Source: Cardinalis cardinalis
Lineage: Eukaryota > Chordata > Aves > Passeriformes > Cardinalidae
DNA: 64,000 nt
Direction: 5' to 3'
NCBI GenBank assembly: GCA_014549065.1
Contig: JACDOX010000117.1
Coordinates: 1,606,973-1,670,972 of the forward strand
Shown piece after piece: positions 1 through 15,000 of this stretch; the stretch's first letter is position 1, and every line of letters begins with the position of its first letter. The position numbers and the translations under genes are program-made. Below the pieces are notes generated by a model. It was not told the origin of the DNA, did no database searches, and saw only the letters and a list, made by a program, of their open reading frames with translations.

Positions 1-3000
1 ATGCAGAAAAGGAAGAGCCTTGGAATATCCTTGCCTTGAATTTCAAATAAGCTCCTTATCTGATAAAGCTGGAGATACTCATCCAAAGTCTCTGAAGCCA
101 GGAGGGCTGGGGTGGGTTGTGAGAACATCTATAAAATACTCCCTGGCCTCACTCAGCTTTTGCCTGAGCGCTGCAATTAGCATTTGATCAAGGGACAGTT
201 TTGCAATCCTGTGTGTGCAGGACCCTGTGTCAGCCCTGACCAGACCTTGTACCACCTTGTGAGGCATTTTCTGCTCCTGGGCTGAGCCTGGGGAATTGGT
301 TGGACTCAAGGACATTCAATAACACATAACACCCTCTTCCAGCCTACTTGNCAAGACTTTTAAAAAGACTCCCCAAATCCCTAAAATCCTTTCTGAAAAC
401 TGCCCCTTTAATTTTTTTNCCCCTTTTAAACNGCTGTGAAACATTTTANGGACAAAAATATTTTCCTTTCAAATACTACAGGGGTTTAAATCCTCTTCCC
501 ACTCATTCCTTGGGCTGTATTTTCTGCAAAGCAATTATCAGCCTTTGCTAATTTGTATCAGCATTAAGTGCTTGTGGTCTTAAGTTGATCTTACATTCAC
601 CTGATTAGTGAATACTCAATATTTAAACCCTCTCACAGTTTTGAACTCTGATCCTGTTGTACTTTTGATAGGTCTGTGTTTGATGGCAGATCTGTACCAG
701 GCACGATGTGCTGGTAGATCTGCAGCACTTTTAGCTGAGCTATTTTGTAGTGCCAAGGAGACCCAGCCCTCCTGGGTGGTGCCACAGCTTTCTTGAGGAC
801 TCAGCATGGCTCTCCAGTGCTCAAGATGAGGCCCAAGTGGCCCCTCCTGCTGAAAAATGTGTCTGGCTCCTGCCCTCCAGACTGATTCTGTTGCAAGTGT
901 TTTGTGAGGCTTCTCATCAGCGTGGTGTGCTGAGTCAGAAAAATGTAATTCACCACGTATTAGGAAGAATAAGCAATTATCCCTTGTGAATTATGCCTTC
1001 AATCAGTGCATATAAACAGCTGGTGATGCAGAACAGTCTTCACTTAAAATCAGAGAACCTTTTAGGAGAGTTGGTTCATTTCCATATATTTACCAAATTT
1101 TCTTCCTATAAAATATCATGTCTTTAGGAAAAAAAAAGTGACTTAATCCTCTTGGTCTCTGGGGCAAATGGTGTATTTTTAGGTATGACTAATTAGCAAA
1201 CTTAGAGGGGGGATTTTAAAGCTGCTCTGAGAAGAGCTCTGTCACTTGAAGTGTTCAGGAGGTTGTTGCTGGTTGTCATGCCTCTCCAGCTGTGTCTAGC
1301 TATGATGGACAAGGTTGGATCCTGATCCACAAGTGTCAAACTCCTGCCCACCAACTTTTCTGGGAGCCTGATTCACAGGAACTCTCCACAGGCAATCCCA
1401 GAGGGAGCAGCGTTGGTGCTGAGTGTGGGGTGATGCTCCTTGGTGAGCATCACTAATGAGCCATTAAAAGGGGAGGCATGGCAGTTAATTTTGACTTTAA
1501 TTTTATTTAATAGTTCATAACACNTAATTTCAATATTTAACAAGCTAAACAGAACGAACAACTTGTGTGCTTTTTATGTTAATTGGCAATATTTTGCTGC
1601 TGACTGCTCCTGTGCTCTTAACCNTCCAAGTTCTTTCCCTTGACCTTAATTAATGCTCTCCAGGATGCTGTGACACAACTGGAATGGGTTATTTCTTCTG
1701 GTTGTTGCCACCTTTGAGTGGAGAATATTCCCCAAGCTGAGGAGGAGTGACAGCTGAGTCTCTGGCAATGCCTCCTGAGATGGCTGTGAGGTCTATAGGG
1801 GTGTGTGGTCAGCCAAGCACCTGCAGAACCTTTGGGCAGAATGTTTGCATTTCCCTTGAATGGCAATGCACAATTTTAATGGCAGACAAGCAGGATTTCT
1901 AAACATAAATGCTTTGAAGCACCTGAGGCCAAGTACAGATCCAACTGCAGGCAGAGGGAGGGAAACTGCCCATCTTCTCCATGACTGATACACTTCATCT
2001 TCCAAAAGAAGCTGGATTCATTTTGCTTCACTAAATTGTTGCTGTTTTAGGCCAAAATAGACTTTACCAAGGAGTGGAACAAGTGACACCATTTTGTGGG
2101 TGTGTGCAATGGATGGCTTGGGACATGATTGGTTTNGGGAAGAGGCAAAAAAGAACGAACAGCTCCGGGAATGGTTTTGTGAAGAAAAGTTCCTCAGCCC
2201 TCCCCCAAGTGTGGCATTAATTTTCCTCTGCCACTAAAGCTAAGCAAGGATTGTTTTTCTCCTCTTGAGGGGAGGATGGGTAAAACAGCAGCAAAAACCC
2301 TGCTGTGCACTGTCTCCTGCCTGATTGAATTTTAGTCAGAGGATTTCTTTCTGCCCATGGCCTCTCTGCCTATCNCTTATGAAGTAACAGAGTGCAGTGA
2401 TTGGTCCAGCCTGTGTTCCTCTTAATAGACTACATCATATTCGAGGGTCTAATGGGTGCTTGGAGCACTTCTACAAAACTCATCAATATGGAGTGCACCT
2501 TCCCTCACCTTTCTCCAGGGTATCTATAAAAGTATGGATATGCAGTCTGTGCTCATCATTAAACCAGAGGTAGTAAGTGTTATTTCCTCTCATGAGATTG
2601 TGAAAGTATGGGCTGTGTAAACTCATTTGCACCAGCCAGAGGTTAGAGGCCTGTATCTAAGCTTCATCTTTACACTATCTTATCACTGGAGGTAATGTAT
2701 GGTGATAGGTGCAGATAGCAGAATGACTGATTGAGTGAAGTTAATTTGTGTGCTGACTGAGAGATGTGGTAGGGATGGGAGACATCCATCACAGGAATTT
2801 GTTCTATAATATATATGTGTGTATGTGTGTGTATTAGGATCAACTGCTGCTGCTCATGTTCTCAGGAGGAGTAGAAAATTGAAGCTGTGTCAAACAAAAC
2901 TAAAATTATTTGTGTCTCTGTCATTGCTGCTCCTTGTCTTGGCTGGATCAGCCTGTAGTTTGAGATGTGGGTGTGTTGGATGTAGAGGGGGTGTTCCTGG

Positions 3001-6000
3001 AGGGTTCTGTGGGTGGGACATGTCTCACCCAGCGTGTGCAGAGCTCTCTGTGCTGCTCCAGGTGCAGGGGCTCACAGGGTCTCTGATCTGCCCTTGCTGT
3101 GCTCTTGCAGCATCAGTCTCTGTGCATTAGCAGCCTGCAAGGATCACTCTCCAGTGCCCCAGTCTGGCTTCCCTCCNCCTGCCAGAGGGGCATCATGAGT
3201 GGAGAAACACTGATTCCTCTTGCTGCACAATGAGAGCTCCCACCAGTGAGGTCTGCAGCNCATGGACAAGCAATACCCAAACTGAGGCTGCAGTGATGCT
3301 GATGCTGAGCAAGTGTGTGCATTTTGCTGGGCTGTGACCTCCAGACAGGGACACTGGGCAAACTCTCATAACCCTTACAGCTGGGATGGCCCTGGCAGCN
3401 GGGAGGTGCTGCTTGTATCTCTTCCTTCTGCTCTTCTTTCCAAGAATTCCCAGCTTGTGCACAGAAATGCTTGAAGCCACATACTGACCTGCAGAGAAGA
3501 ACAATCCATTGCTCCTCCCTGGGCTGTGAGTGAGTGCTACAGGGGTGACTGATGCCATCAGCCTCCATCCTGGCAGGACTGGTCCTCTGCTTGGGGCATC
3601 TCTGCAGCTCAGCTGGGAAAGGGAGCAGAGCAGCTCCTGGGTGGGAGAAGCATGGACCATGCCAGCCAAGGCTGCTTNCTCTCCATGGGAAGCAGTGTAA
3701 GCAGAAATTGGAATTTACAAGGTCTTGCTGCAAAATTATTTAAGTGTGTATTGGTCTCTCCCCTCTCTCACCTCTTTTATGGGTTGGTGCAGTCCCTGCT
3801 CTGTTAGGATCCAGAGGAGCCAGGTGACCACTGGCAGCTGTAATAACTCTGNGAGCAATAACAGGGGCTGCTGCAGTTTAGCAATTGTTAACTATGTTCT
3901 GCATTGAATTTTGTTATAGCTGTGCAATTAAGCTCACTGTAGTATGTTACACCTAATGTGTTTATTAAGAAATCTACTGAACCAAAACAAACATATCCAT
4001 GCCATCTGACAAACTTGTTTTCCACCAAAGTTAATTAAAGAGGAGGATTCCTCCTGACTTGAATATTTTCTTGCCTTGCACCTTAAAACCATCTAATTTT
4101 AAACTAATTGGATTGTTAGCCATGCTCAACAGAGAGCAATTCTGACTGCAGGGGTTTCCCAAATGCTTGGGGATGTGGTGGGCACCGTGCAGGTTAAGCA
4201 GGACTGAGCCTGGGGCAGGGAATATTTTGGTGTGCAGGTCAGGCAGTGAGGGGGAGGTTGGTTATCCCAAGCCAGGAGCTGAGATACCTGAAAAAAACCC
4301 GGGGGATTTTGGCTTGGGTGAACTCACTGCTAACCTGGAGGGCATTGCCTTCCTGTGAGCTGTTTTGTCTTCATTTGGGAGAGTTCTGCAGTCTCTGCAG
4401 GACTGTTCAATTTAGCAGCACGCTGGGTTTGATGGCAATGTCTCTTTCAGGTGATGTTATTGCAGGTGCTGTGGGAACTGTTGTGCCAGGGTGGAGCCAG
4501 GTCAGCAAATTCTTTGTGCTCATATGTCTAGAGANGGAGGTTTGCAATATCTGTATTAAGGTGAAGGAGGCAGGGAGGAAAGCTTCCAGGCAAGTATGTT
4601 CCTTCCTATTTAGCTTTTATTATTTTTTTTTTAACCACATCAGTGTTCTAATAAAAGATAAAGCTTCCAGGAAGAAGCACTGTCTCTCTCTTACATTCAT
4701 AGACCAGAGGCTATTGATTTCCTTAAATCTTCCAGAGGGAAGATGTGCCCAAAAAGGCGATGAGTGGAGGCAGGGTGGAACAGCAGCACCTGAGCTGTGC
4801 TGCAGGACAGGCTCTGGAGAGCTGAGGGCTGTGCTGGGAGGGAGCTCAGCCAAAAGTGTGGATCTGACCATTTCCTTGGAGAGCCAAGCTTTCCCTGAGA
4901 GCTTCTGAGACAGTGACTCCAAAGTTTGCATGCAAACTTTGCTTTCTAAAGATCACTGGAGAGACACTGTCAGCTCTGCCACTCTTGTTCAGCCCAATGC
5001 TGCAATCTCCTTAAAAGCCATCATTACATCTGCCACCTGCTAAGCAAGAGTGGTTTTTTATTTTTTTAATAGTGAGAAAGCTGTTTACTGGTATTTGAAT
5101 GTCATCTAAGATTAAAAACTTTATTCAATTACCTTCTGAATGGTACCTCAGTATGATCTGATGATAGACAGCTAGTAAAGTGAATTGATTTGATTTTGTC
5201 TGAGAGATTCATCACAGGAGGTGAAAACCCAAAATATTCTTCAGCAGTCAATTAATATTCTTTTCCTGCTCATAAGAAATCAAATACTTGTGGTATTAAT
5301 ATATTTTAATCTTGTTAAGATTAGAATTGTGGATATTCTTGTAAAGTTTTCTATTGCCCTTTGTGAGGAGTGGCTGTTTATTCACTATTTCTGTAATGAA
5401 AAGGGAGCTCTGGCTCACGGACACTGATTTCCATTCCACAATGTCTGAACCTCTGGTTTCAGGGAGGGCACAGCTGTNAGTTGTTGCATGGCTAAATCTC
5501 TTTAAAACAGTTAAACCTTAAATTACATCAGTACNGCACCTTCTTCTGTCTCCCAACAGAAAGCCAACTCCTGGTTTCACACGCTGTTGGTCTTTCCAGA
5601 GGCTTTCCAGGCTGGTTCAGCACCTTCCCACCCTGTTCCCAGTGTCTCTCCCACTTTCTTCACTGTACCCAAAGGCTGAAAGACAAGACAGTGCAATTAA
5701 CCCAAATTATCTTCAGCACCCTTGAATGAGTGATGCCCTGCACAGTCTGGCTTGGCCGTACTGCTCACATCTTGACTGTGCTGTTCCTCTCTGGTTCCTG
5801 CAGCTCTAAAGCACAAAGATCTGTGTTTGGAGAGGGTAGGAGACCCTGCTAAGGCTTCTTGGTACAGAACTCATCTCTTNTGTAATATCTCTGATCATTT
5901 GTGTGCTGCTGGTTGTTCCTGCAAATAGCTGCTGAACCTGAGATCAGGATGCTTTTGATTAAGACATGCTGGGATGGAGACAGAATGTGCCTGCCTGATG

Positions 6001-9000
6001 TTTCCAAAATAGGAAACCTTCTAGCACTGCCACATTATGGCTTGGAGATGGGAAAATTATGCACTGGCTTCTCAGGAATTTTCATATTGTGTTTTTTTTT
6101 TCCTCTGTAGCACTCGAGTCACATTCATTTAATAACCTTACATGGGGTGGGTTAGGGGGGAAGTTTGTGCAATGCAATGCAGCTTAATTTGAATTTTATA
6201 GCAGTTTAGTACCACTTGGTGTGTGCAGCCTTTCTGGCTTTGATTTCTTTAATAGCCATACAGACATTTTCCTGCTGACGAAGGATCTGCCACTTTGCCC
6301 ATATAGGGAAGATTGTGCCTGCAATCTTGGAGCTGAAGAGTCTCTGTGCCTGGGGAAAACTCAGGTTGGGAGTGTGCTCCTGCAAGGTGCCTTTGCAGAA
6401 AGGGCAGCACAGNCAGCTAAGGTTCAAACCAGTGTCATTCCTGTTTGGTACTGGGCTTTCCTGGCCCAGAGAAAGGGTTCTTTGGGCTTTTCCACAGCAG
6501 GCTGGGTTTGTGGTGCTGATGGACAGCCACAACCACAGTGTTTCCCTGTCTGGAGGCAGGAGAANGGTCCCAGTCCTCTCCTTTGCCACTGGTTGTATTT
6601 TTCTAAACCACCCCTGAGTGCTGCTGGTCCTTGTGGGGCAGGGGGTTTGGCACATGCCTGATGTCCATCCTTGGTGCCTCAGGAAATCCACTATTCACAC
6701 TGCCCACAGTGTAAAACTGGAGNATCTGAGCCTCCTCTGTGTCAGCATGAAGCAAACTTCACACCAGATCATTGGCAAGGCTGTGACTGAGATTGCAGAG
6801 GATACAGGATGGGCTGAAACTCTGTGAATGAANAAAGCTGTGCTGCAGCTCTGGAGAGGGATACAGGCTCGGGGAGCATCAGAAACTGGATGGTTTAGGA
6901 CATAAAATTTCTGCAGAACTTTCCTGAAGCTAAGGACATACACCACTGTCCTTGTCTACTTCAAAGGACAATAAGTTGTTACATTCCCTAAAAAAAAAAC
7001 CAAACCCAAAAAAGCACTTATTTTATGTGTGGGCTTATTAAGTACCTAAGATGTGAGAATTGAATTTCATCAACCATAGAAACTCAGACTAACCTTAAAA
7101 AATTAAGCCANTGCTAAGATAAAAGATGGGAGGACAAGAACACAGCATGTGTNTATTCTGGTCAGCTCCTTGAAGAGTTTCTCACTGCTAATAATTTTTG
7201 TAGCACCCCTTTTTTTTTTCTAGCTCCAACCAGCACTTTCCCATGCAGTTTTATTTCCAAGTTCCTTACAGATGTCCAAATAGATTAGACTTGCCACATT
7301 TTTCCTGTGGAAAACGAGTTNTCTTTTTAAAGAAAGATATTGGATTCAGTCTGGCATGAGCTTCTCTTTGTACACCCATGCTACATTTTATACTGCTTTC
7401 CATTAGCCACCATATCTTTTAATTATTGTTCCCTTCGTAACTTGTTCAGGAAATCTTGCACACTAGTGCAGTTGGATTAATGGGCTTCTCTTAAACACAG
7501 TTTTATATTTGCTGTTTCCTAGCACACACTGCCATTTATGCCTTGATAGATTTTTTTTTTATTTTTTAATTATCATTATCCTCAGGAATTATCCAGTCCC
7601 CAGAACTTAAGTGCCTTAAGCTCCAGCTCTTACTTTCACTTCAGATGGGAGTGATTTCCATTTCTATTAACTCATTCCTATTAGTCATCCTATTTGTGTC
7701 CCAGCACTCAAAATCCACATTTTTGAGTGCAAATTGAAGTTAAATTTTCATTTAGGTTTGGGATTGTACCAAGTTAAATTTATTTTCTACTCCATTCCTG
7801 TCGTGCAGGAGCCCCCTCTGCGGTAGAAGCTGCACCTCCCTCTGTGCTGGTGGCCTTGCTGGAGGAGCAGGGCATGATGTGGTGGCTCTTTCCTGGTATG
7901 TTCCTCCAGTTCTCAGCGATCTGGACGTGCCACAGTGAGCCCTGTGCCCGTTTGCCATCTGTTTTACCTGCTGAACAGCATCCCTGGTTGGTTTGGCAGC
8001 AGAGCCTCCAGTGCCCTGGGGCTGGCTCTGGTCCTGCCAATGTCACCCGCACACNGCGGGCTCAGGGCTGTGCTGTCACACTCACCTTGCTGGCTTCTCA
8101 CCTGCCATCTCCAATTCCATGAGGTGACGTTTTGTTAGCTCCACATCCACCTGGAACATGCTGCTTGCAATGTCCCTGGGCTGTTTCTTTGCTTCCCCTC
8201 CCTGCTCAGGGATCTTAGCCCTGATTTGGGCAGGTGTTGGGGAAGACGAAACAGGAAAGCTTTATAAATATGATTGTCTGGCAAAAGATTTTGAGAATAT
8301 AGAAACTATAAGCGAGATTGAAATGAAAGCAAGCTTTGAGATCCCTTAGTTTGTGTATATTGCTGTCATGGGGAGTAAAGAAGTTAAGAGAAGCCTGGCA
8401 CCCTCTGGAATACTGAGACCAGAGCACTTTCAGCTAAGCCAGTGACTCCCAGTCCCNATGCTTGGCCAGAAAACAAGTTTTTGTTGAAAGAGGTGTTGGC
8501 ACTGTGCCTCAGAGCAGAATGAGAAATGCCTTGGGGTTTCACCAGGGAGAAGAGGAGGAAGAAAAAAGCCATTCCTTCCTAATTTGATATTCAGTGCAGC
8601 TTGTCCTGTGTTTCTTAACACTGCCTTAACGCACTTCAGAAGATGCCATTCCCTCCANGCAGCTGTTATTTGCTTTATAGTTATAATTTATTTCTATTTA
8701 TGCTATCTAAACTGCTCCTGCCCTGGGCACAAGTACAAGGCACCTTTCAGAGAGGGAGGAGGATAATCTAAAGTGTCTGAGCCTTTCCTGAGCAGGNAAT
8801 GGCCTTGAGGTGACAGTGGAGGTTTGCTGGGTCAGGAGTGGGATGGATGCGGAGGCAGGAGCTGAGCCCTGGGGCTGCAGCCCCATCCCGTGTTCTCCCT
8901 GCTCTGAGGACCAGGGAAATCTGGTCCTGAGGGAAATGGAAAGACCTTCATGGAGTCCCCTTTCTGCTGGGGTTTGCTCCTGTGCATATCTGACTCGCAC

Positions 9001-12000
9001 ATCTTGCTCCTTGCGAGCCCTGGTGCTCCAAAGGCTCTGTCCCTGGTGCCAGGGAGGGAATTTGTGCTGGTGAGGGCCAGGGATGCAGCCTCTACAGATC
9101 CGAGTATTGACCAGGGTGCCCGGTGTTGGAACAGCTCTCCTGACCCCACTGAGAGAGGCCAGAATATCTCATTATATGATCTGACCCCCCCCGAGAAAGA
9201 ATTGGGGCTGAGGCTGGGGAGGTGCTTTAGCTCCAGGAAAAACCTTTTCTTGCATGGAGGAGAATATGCTCTTTCTACATGTTTCTTTTTGGATGGTTTT
9301 AGTAGATTCCTTTCAGGCTCTGTCTAGACATGGGATTGTGTTTACTAGAAAAACCTATNTTTCTTAACAGCAGTTTTAAAAACGTTCTTGGCTAATATAG
9401 TTTGCCCCTCACAATGGCAAAGGGGGTGGTGTTATTTAAGAGAAAGACTTCAATTTTGTATAAGGCTGAAATCTGCCCTGAAAGAAACGTGCTTGCAATT
9501 TTATTTTTTGTTTTCATCCAGGAAAGCATGAGAATGCAGCCTGAAAAAGACCAAAGTCTTATTGTGCTTACAGGCTTTTTCTNTGATCAAAACTAAGTCC
9601 TTTCAGCTCAGACAGAGATCTGCTTTATATCTCAGTCCAACTTACACTGAGGTGGTTGTACAATGCCCCAAAACATGTTTGCATTGGTATTTTTAAATAA
9701 TTAATGGAGGAGTTTGTCAATGCTGTTGCATATGTTAAAATCAGGTTAAGGGAGAGCAACCAGATTCACAACAGTGTTAATTAAGAGACGAGGAAAGAAA
9801 ATTGCAACAAGTAGAAAATCATGTTAGCAGCCTCCAGGGGACGGATCTGTTCTCAGTCACAGCAGTACCTGAGGGGCANTCAGAGGGCTGAAGAGCCAAA
9901 ATAACCATGACTGTAGGTCTTTCTGTGCTTAACAGAATAATAGTAGAACAGATGATTGCAAAACACTAGCTTGGAACTGCTTGTAGTTATTTGTGCACAA
10001 CAATTTGTCTGCATGTGGANGGTTTTCCTGTAACAGCTGGGGAGGTTATGATGAAAGGCCACTTTTTATTTTAAATAAAAAATAGTAGCCTTAGTNGAGC
10101 TTGGAACATTTTTTGTACAGAGAAAAAAAAATTTCTGCTTGCTGGACCTGCTGAAATGAGGNTTCTGTGCCTGAGGAGGGTGGGGATACAAATTGCCTTG
10201 ATGAGGTTGGGTAGAATAACTCAGAAACAAGTCCCTGAGCAAAATATTGCTTAAAAGCATGCAAACAAACTGCAGAGGGTTGCAAGCTGGCAGCTACAGT
10301 GTGGTGTTGGCTGTAATGGTGCTCTGGGCTCTAAAGCTTCCTGAGCACTCCCCCCTGGACCTGCCTGCCTGGAAACACCACTATCTCCTTACTGCTCTAA
10401 GNGAAGGGATCATTCATCTCTGTGTTTTTCTTCCTTTTTTNTNTTTTTTTTCTTCTTAAACATCGCTAACCTTGCAAATTAAAAATGGACCCATGAGTAA
10501 TTAGGCTTTTCTTTTTCCTTTGTTAAGTGAGTAAGTGATGGTGACAGCTGAAAAATGCATGTGGTCTTTCTATCTGAGTCTACAGACCTTGAAGGTCCCC
10601 AAGTACAGGAGAAAATGTTCTGAGATACAGATTTTCTTGGATTCCCCATAGAATATTTTTCTTGGGATTTTCAATTGTCTCTGTCTACACANGTTATAAA
10701 TCTAGTTCAGTAGAAGCAAGACAAATTTTAATGGAATTTTTTGTTAAAACTAATTAAACATCTGGCTCCCTCATCACCACAAACAGACAGAAGATTAACT
10801 AGAAAATAATAGCCAACTTCAGATTTGAACAGGGGTTTTGGAAACTTGCATTCACCTTTTGCTTTATCAGTTACTGTGTTTTCTGGCTGTTACAGGAAGC
10901 TGCTGGTACCATAGGTGTCCTTGGTCACTTGCAAGTGGCCTGCAGAACAGACTTTACACTGGCAAGCATTCAANGAATGGAAACTAATTGATTAAGAGCA
11001 CTGTCTCTGAGAGCCATTCCTATTTCCTTAATCACGTCTTCGTCATCTGCAGATCAATCTCGACTTCACACATCATAATTCATCAAAAACCACACCATCT
11101 GGTACAGAAATGCTGGGAGGCACNTGACGAATTTGGATCACACACCTTTATTTCCCTCTGACATTTTGATGTAGGCAAGGTCTAATTGGATTTTGAGAGC
11201 AGTCACAGTTCCTGTGGATCTATCTTCCCACAGGAGGTGCTCAGAGCCCTTTGGCTCGTCAAGCTCTCACTATGGACAACGAGACTCTCTTGTGTTTTGA
11301 TGCACCTTCTTGGCTGTCCCTGCTGTTCCCCCCCAAGACCTTCTTGTCTTTGATGCTCTTGTTGTTTCTTGCTCTTGATGTTTCTTCTCTTTGATGCTCT
11401 TGAGCCAAAACTTGGTGTTGAGTTGCCTTCAAAGCAGGCAGAGCTGGAAATGAAGAGCCTAATCCAACAGATGATCCAGATCCAGTGCTGGCCCTGTCCA
11501 CACCTCTCTGCTTTTGCAATTCTCATCCCTACCTGCTCCTCAGGAATGGGTTGCTGATGGTTCTCCTGAGCCCAAATCTGAGCTCATCTACATTTGCTTG
11601 TTTNAATTCCCAGCTATCAACACTTGTCCCTTTCCCTGCTCTGAGACCTCTGCAGAAGGTGCTGTTTCTCTAGAGCCTGGGGTTATGATTTGAGGTGGTA
11701 AATGCTGAGAGTCATGTCCCAAACAGAACCCCTGTCCTGGTGCTGGCAGGGAAGGAAGGGGAACTCCAGCTCCTGAGAAGAGCTTGGGTTCTCATGGGTA
11801 ATGGAAATGCCTTGGGATCACAGTTAAGTTTCTTCAGTCAAATCTTCTGTTCACCTTTTTTTTTTTANATTGTTCAGCATGTTCTTTTAGGATTTTCAGT
11901 TCTTTTATTCTGTCCCAATTTCAGCTGTGAAAGTCTTTCAAGTGATTTTGGCAAGAAATCCATGAGAGCATTGACTCGCTATTCTCCCACGTTAAATATT

Positions 12001-15000
12001 TTGATGTAGTTTTTTCATTTCCATTTTCTTCTTTCTTTTTCTCTTTTGGCTTTTCAACCTTCATTTGTTATGGAAACCTTTAAAACCAGAGAGTATTTCT
12101 CATCTATAGTGGCATGAATAAATGAATGTGAGCTCTGTGATTAATGTNCCTTTATGTAGTTTTATATAGTGTGTCATCCTAGAAGGGCAAAAGTGCTTTG
12201 TGCTTGTTTTTTAGAGAGCATGTAGGGGGCTTGAGACAGCGCCCAGTGTTTAGGGAGAAGGCACCAGAAACAAAAGAATGAGGATGCTCTGAATGCAAAA
12301 GGTAACTATTAAAAAAGAAAAATCATTCGGGGAGCCCAGTACTTGTGCAGGGCAGAGGGATTTTCCCTCTCTCATTTGGCAGAGCTGCCATCTTCCAAAC
12401 TGAAGTTGTGATTTCAAGGTGGGAAGTGCTGCTGCTGCACCACCAGCATTGCTTGCTCCCCTTGTGCTGGTTTGTGATGTCTGTAATAATTCTGGTACAG
12501 AANGGAGGCAGTGAATTACTCTGGGAATAATTTTCCCATCCCACTGGTACATTCATGTCCCCTGGAAACACCAGAGGATGCTCTGGGGACATCAGGAGAG
12601 TCTCCTCCCATGACAATTTAATCACCCAGACCATTTAGGCTGGCATTTGCCTTCCAAAGGGCTGAGGTCTGTGAACAAGCAAAAACAAAACAGAAAGTGG
12701 CACTTTGACACTGACAGATACCTATAATGTGGTGCCAAATCAGACTAGATCCAAATCCTGTAAAAAAAACCAAACCAACAGGCTGGAGCCGAGATCAATG
12801 TCTCTGACATTTGGCTGCTTTTAGCACAGAAATCACACAAGATATTCACATAGCAGGAGGAAGGAAGGTTAAAATGGTTAGTTGAGAGAACAATTAGGCA
12901 ATCTCCCCCCCTTTTTGTTTTTGGTATTAAACCAAAGCAAATTCAACTTTCTGGCTGTGCAGGCTCTTTTCCATTGTTTGTGCCTGAGTGAGGGTGTGGG
13001 ATCAAACGTCTCTGATTTGGAGAGTCTCCCTGTGCCCAGGGCAGGCAGGAGGGAGCAGCAGAAGGGGATGGGGCACTGAGGTGCTCCTCACAGGGCTGCT
13101 TTGNCTTCAGGTGCAGCTGGTTTTTGTCAGAGAATAGAGAATATTTCCAGCTGCTGGGGCAGGGGCGAACTGAGCCTCTTCCTACAACAAGCACTCTGTT
13201 TAGAGGAGGAGATGGAAGTGTAATGTCTTAATTAGTTTGCTCCTCTGTTTTAGAGATGCCTCCCACTTTTCAGGGTTGGAATTTGTACTGCAGAGGTGAG
13301 CTAGGCATGAACTGTAGATGTGAGGACCAAAAAACAATTCAGAGAACTCTGGCTGTAGACCTTCTTGAAACTGGATGGATTCCCCCCTCCTCTGCACCTC
13401 CCCGTATTAAATNTAAGCTCTTATGACATTTCAGAAGACTCTTAAATAAGGCATGGTGTGGTATATTTGCATCACTTGTTATCCTGAAGGATGGTGTAGC
13501 TTTTGTACTCATTTCCTCAGCATTGTCTGTGATGGATAGAACTGCCTTCGTCTCACTGAGGTCTTTGAATCCAGCAAGCCTTGACATCTAATGCAATCTG
13601 AATAATCAACAGAAGCAAATAATGAGATGCCAGTGCTGAGAGGAAAATTCCTGCAGCTTAATGTCCCAGTGCAGAGCATGGTGTACCAGCTTTGTAACCT
13701 GCTAATTTAATAATGGAGCCAACCGAGCTGTACACATAAAGCATCTTCCAGTGTTCCTAGAAATTAACCTTTAAAAGCCAGTTGACTTGGTCTCTCAAAG
13801 GCTGTGATTTTAGGCCTGTGGGTTTTCAGTAAGATTTAAAAGGTTTGGGTTAATTAGGTGAAGAGGAGCTGCCTGAACCTGGTTTGCTGCTGAAAACTCA
13901 GGTGGGNTGTTTGGGGCTTTTTGGTTGGTTTGTTCGTTTTCAAGGGCTGTTGAGCTCAGTGCCCAGCAACATGGATCTGATCCCTGATAAACCTCCTGTA
14001 GCCTCAGTATCTGCATCTGTGAGCATCCAGAAAGGCAGACAGTGATGTATGGCAGCAGGCACATCTCTGCTTTAATAAAATCCTGCTGTTTTGCCTAACA
14101 GCACTTGGGAGCTTCAAGTGGAAGTTTACCCAGCTACACAGATCCTCAGTTTTCTTTTTTTCATGAAAACCAAACTTGCAAAAGAGCTGGAAAGTATTTC
14201 CAGTCCCTTTCCCGTGCAGTGTTGAAACACAGCAGCTGGATAAATATTTTGGCATCTCTTGGGAGAAAATAAACATGGGGAACAGTAAGGAGTAAGCACA
14301 GCCTTTCAGCCTCTCTCTTTCTGGGCATTTGGTGAAAGTCAGGCCAAATTTTGTGGTGGTTTCTTTACTGAATGTCCCAGCATCTCCCTTGCTTTATCTC
14401 CATCCTGCTCTGAGTATGCACCACGTAACAGGATTTGCATTTGCTATTTGTAGTCATGGAGCCAAATCCAACTTGATCTGAACAATTTTCTGGGTTTTCC
14501 ATCTGAAATTCTGATGCAAACTCACNTGTCACTTGTACAAGAGGCTGCAGATGCTGGATGGGAGAAAACTCCTCTGAGTTGTTTGGATGCAGGTGAATGA
14601 TTTCATTATGCTCATGTTGATTTCCTTAGTTCATTTGGGCTTCTAATATTTAAATTAATGGTGGCAACATTATCTCTAATATTGATTGCTGACTAGTGTG
14701 ATAACCACTAGTACAATCTCCAGTTGTTTTTCAATATTTTCTTCTGCTGTGCTNTTCTATTGGCAACTACTCTCTTTTAAGCTACATATAAAAAACATCC
14801 TTCTTGAAAAGGACATGTTTGCTTTGGAGGTATTTCAGACACATTCAAGAACAAACTTGCTCCAGTGACTTATTGCAAGCCCAGAGGAGTTCTCTAACAT
14901 TGCAGCATCTTTTCTCTCTCTTTAGCAGCTGTTTTCTCCTTTTTTTCTGCCTGTGAAAGACAGCTTTTGTGAGACAGGCCCTCGTGGGAGCTGTTGTGTG

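Noticed and set aside
4246..4908. 220-codon plus-strand frame
   Set aside because: It has no family resemblance, poor composition for a protein and no exon context; a chance frame.
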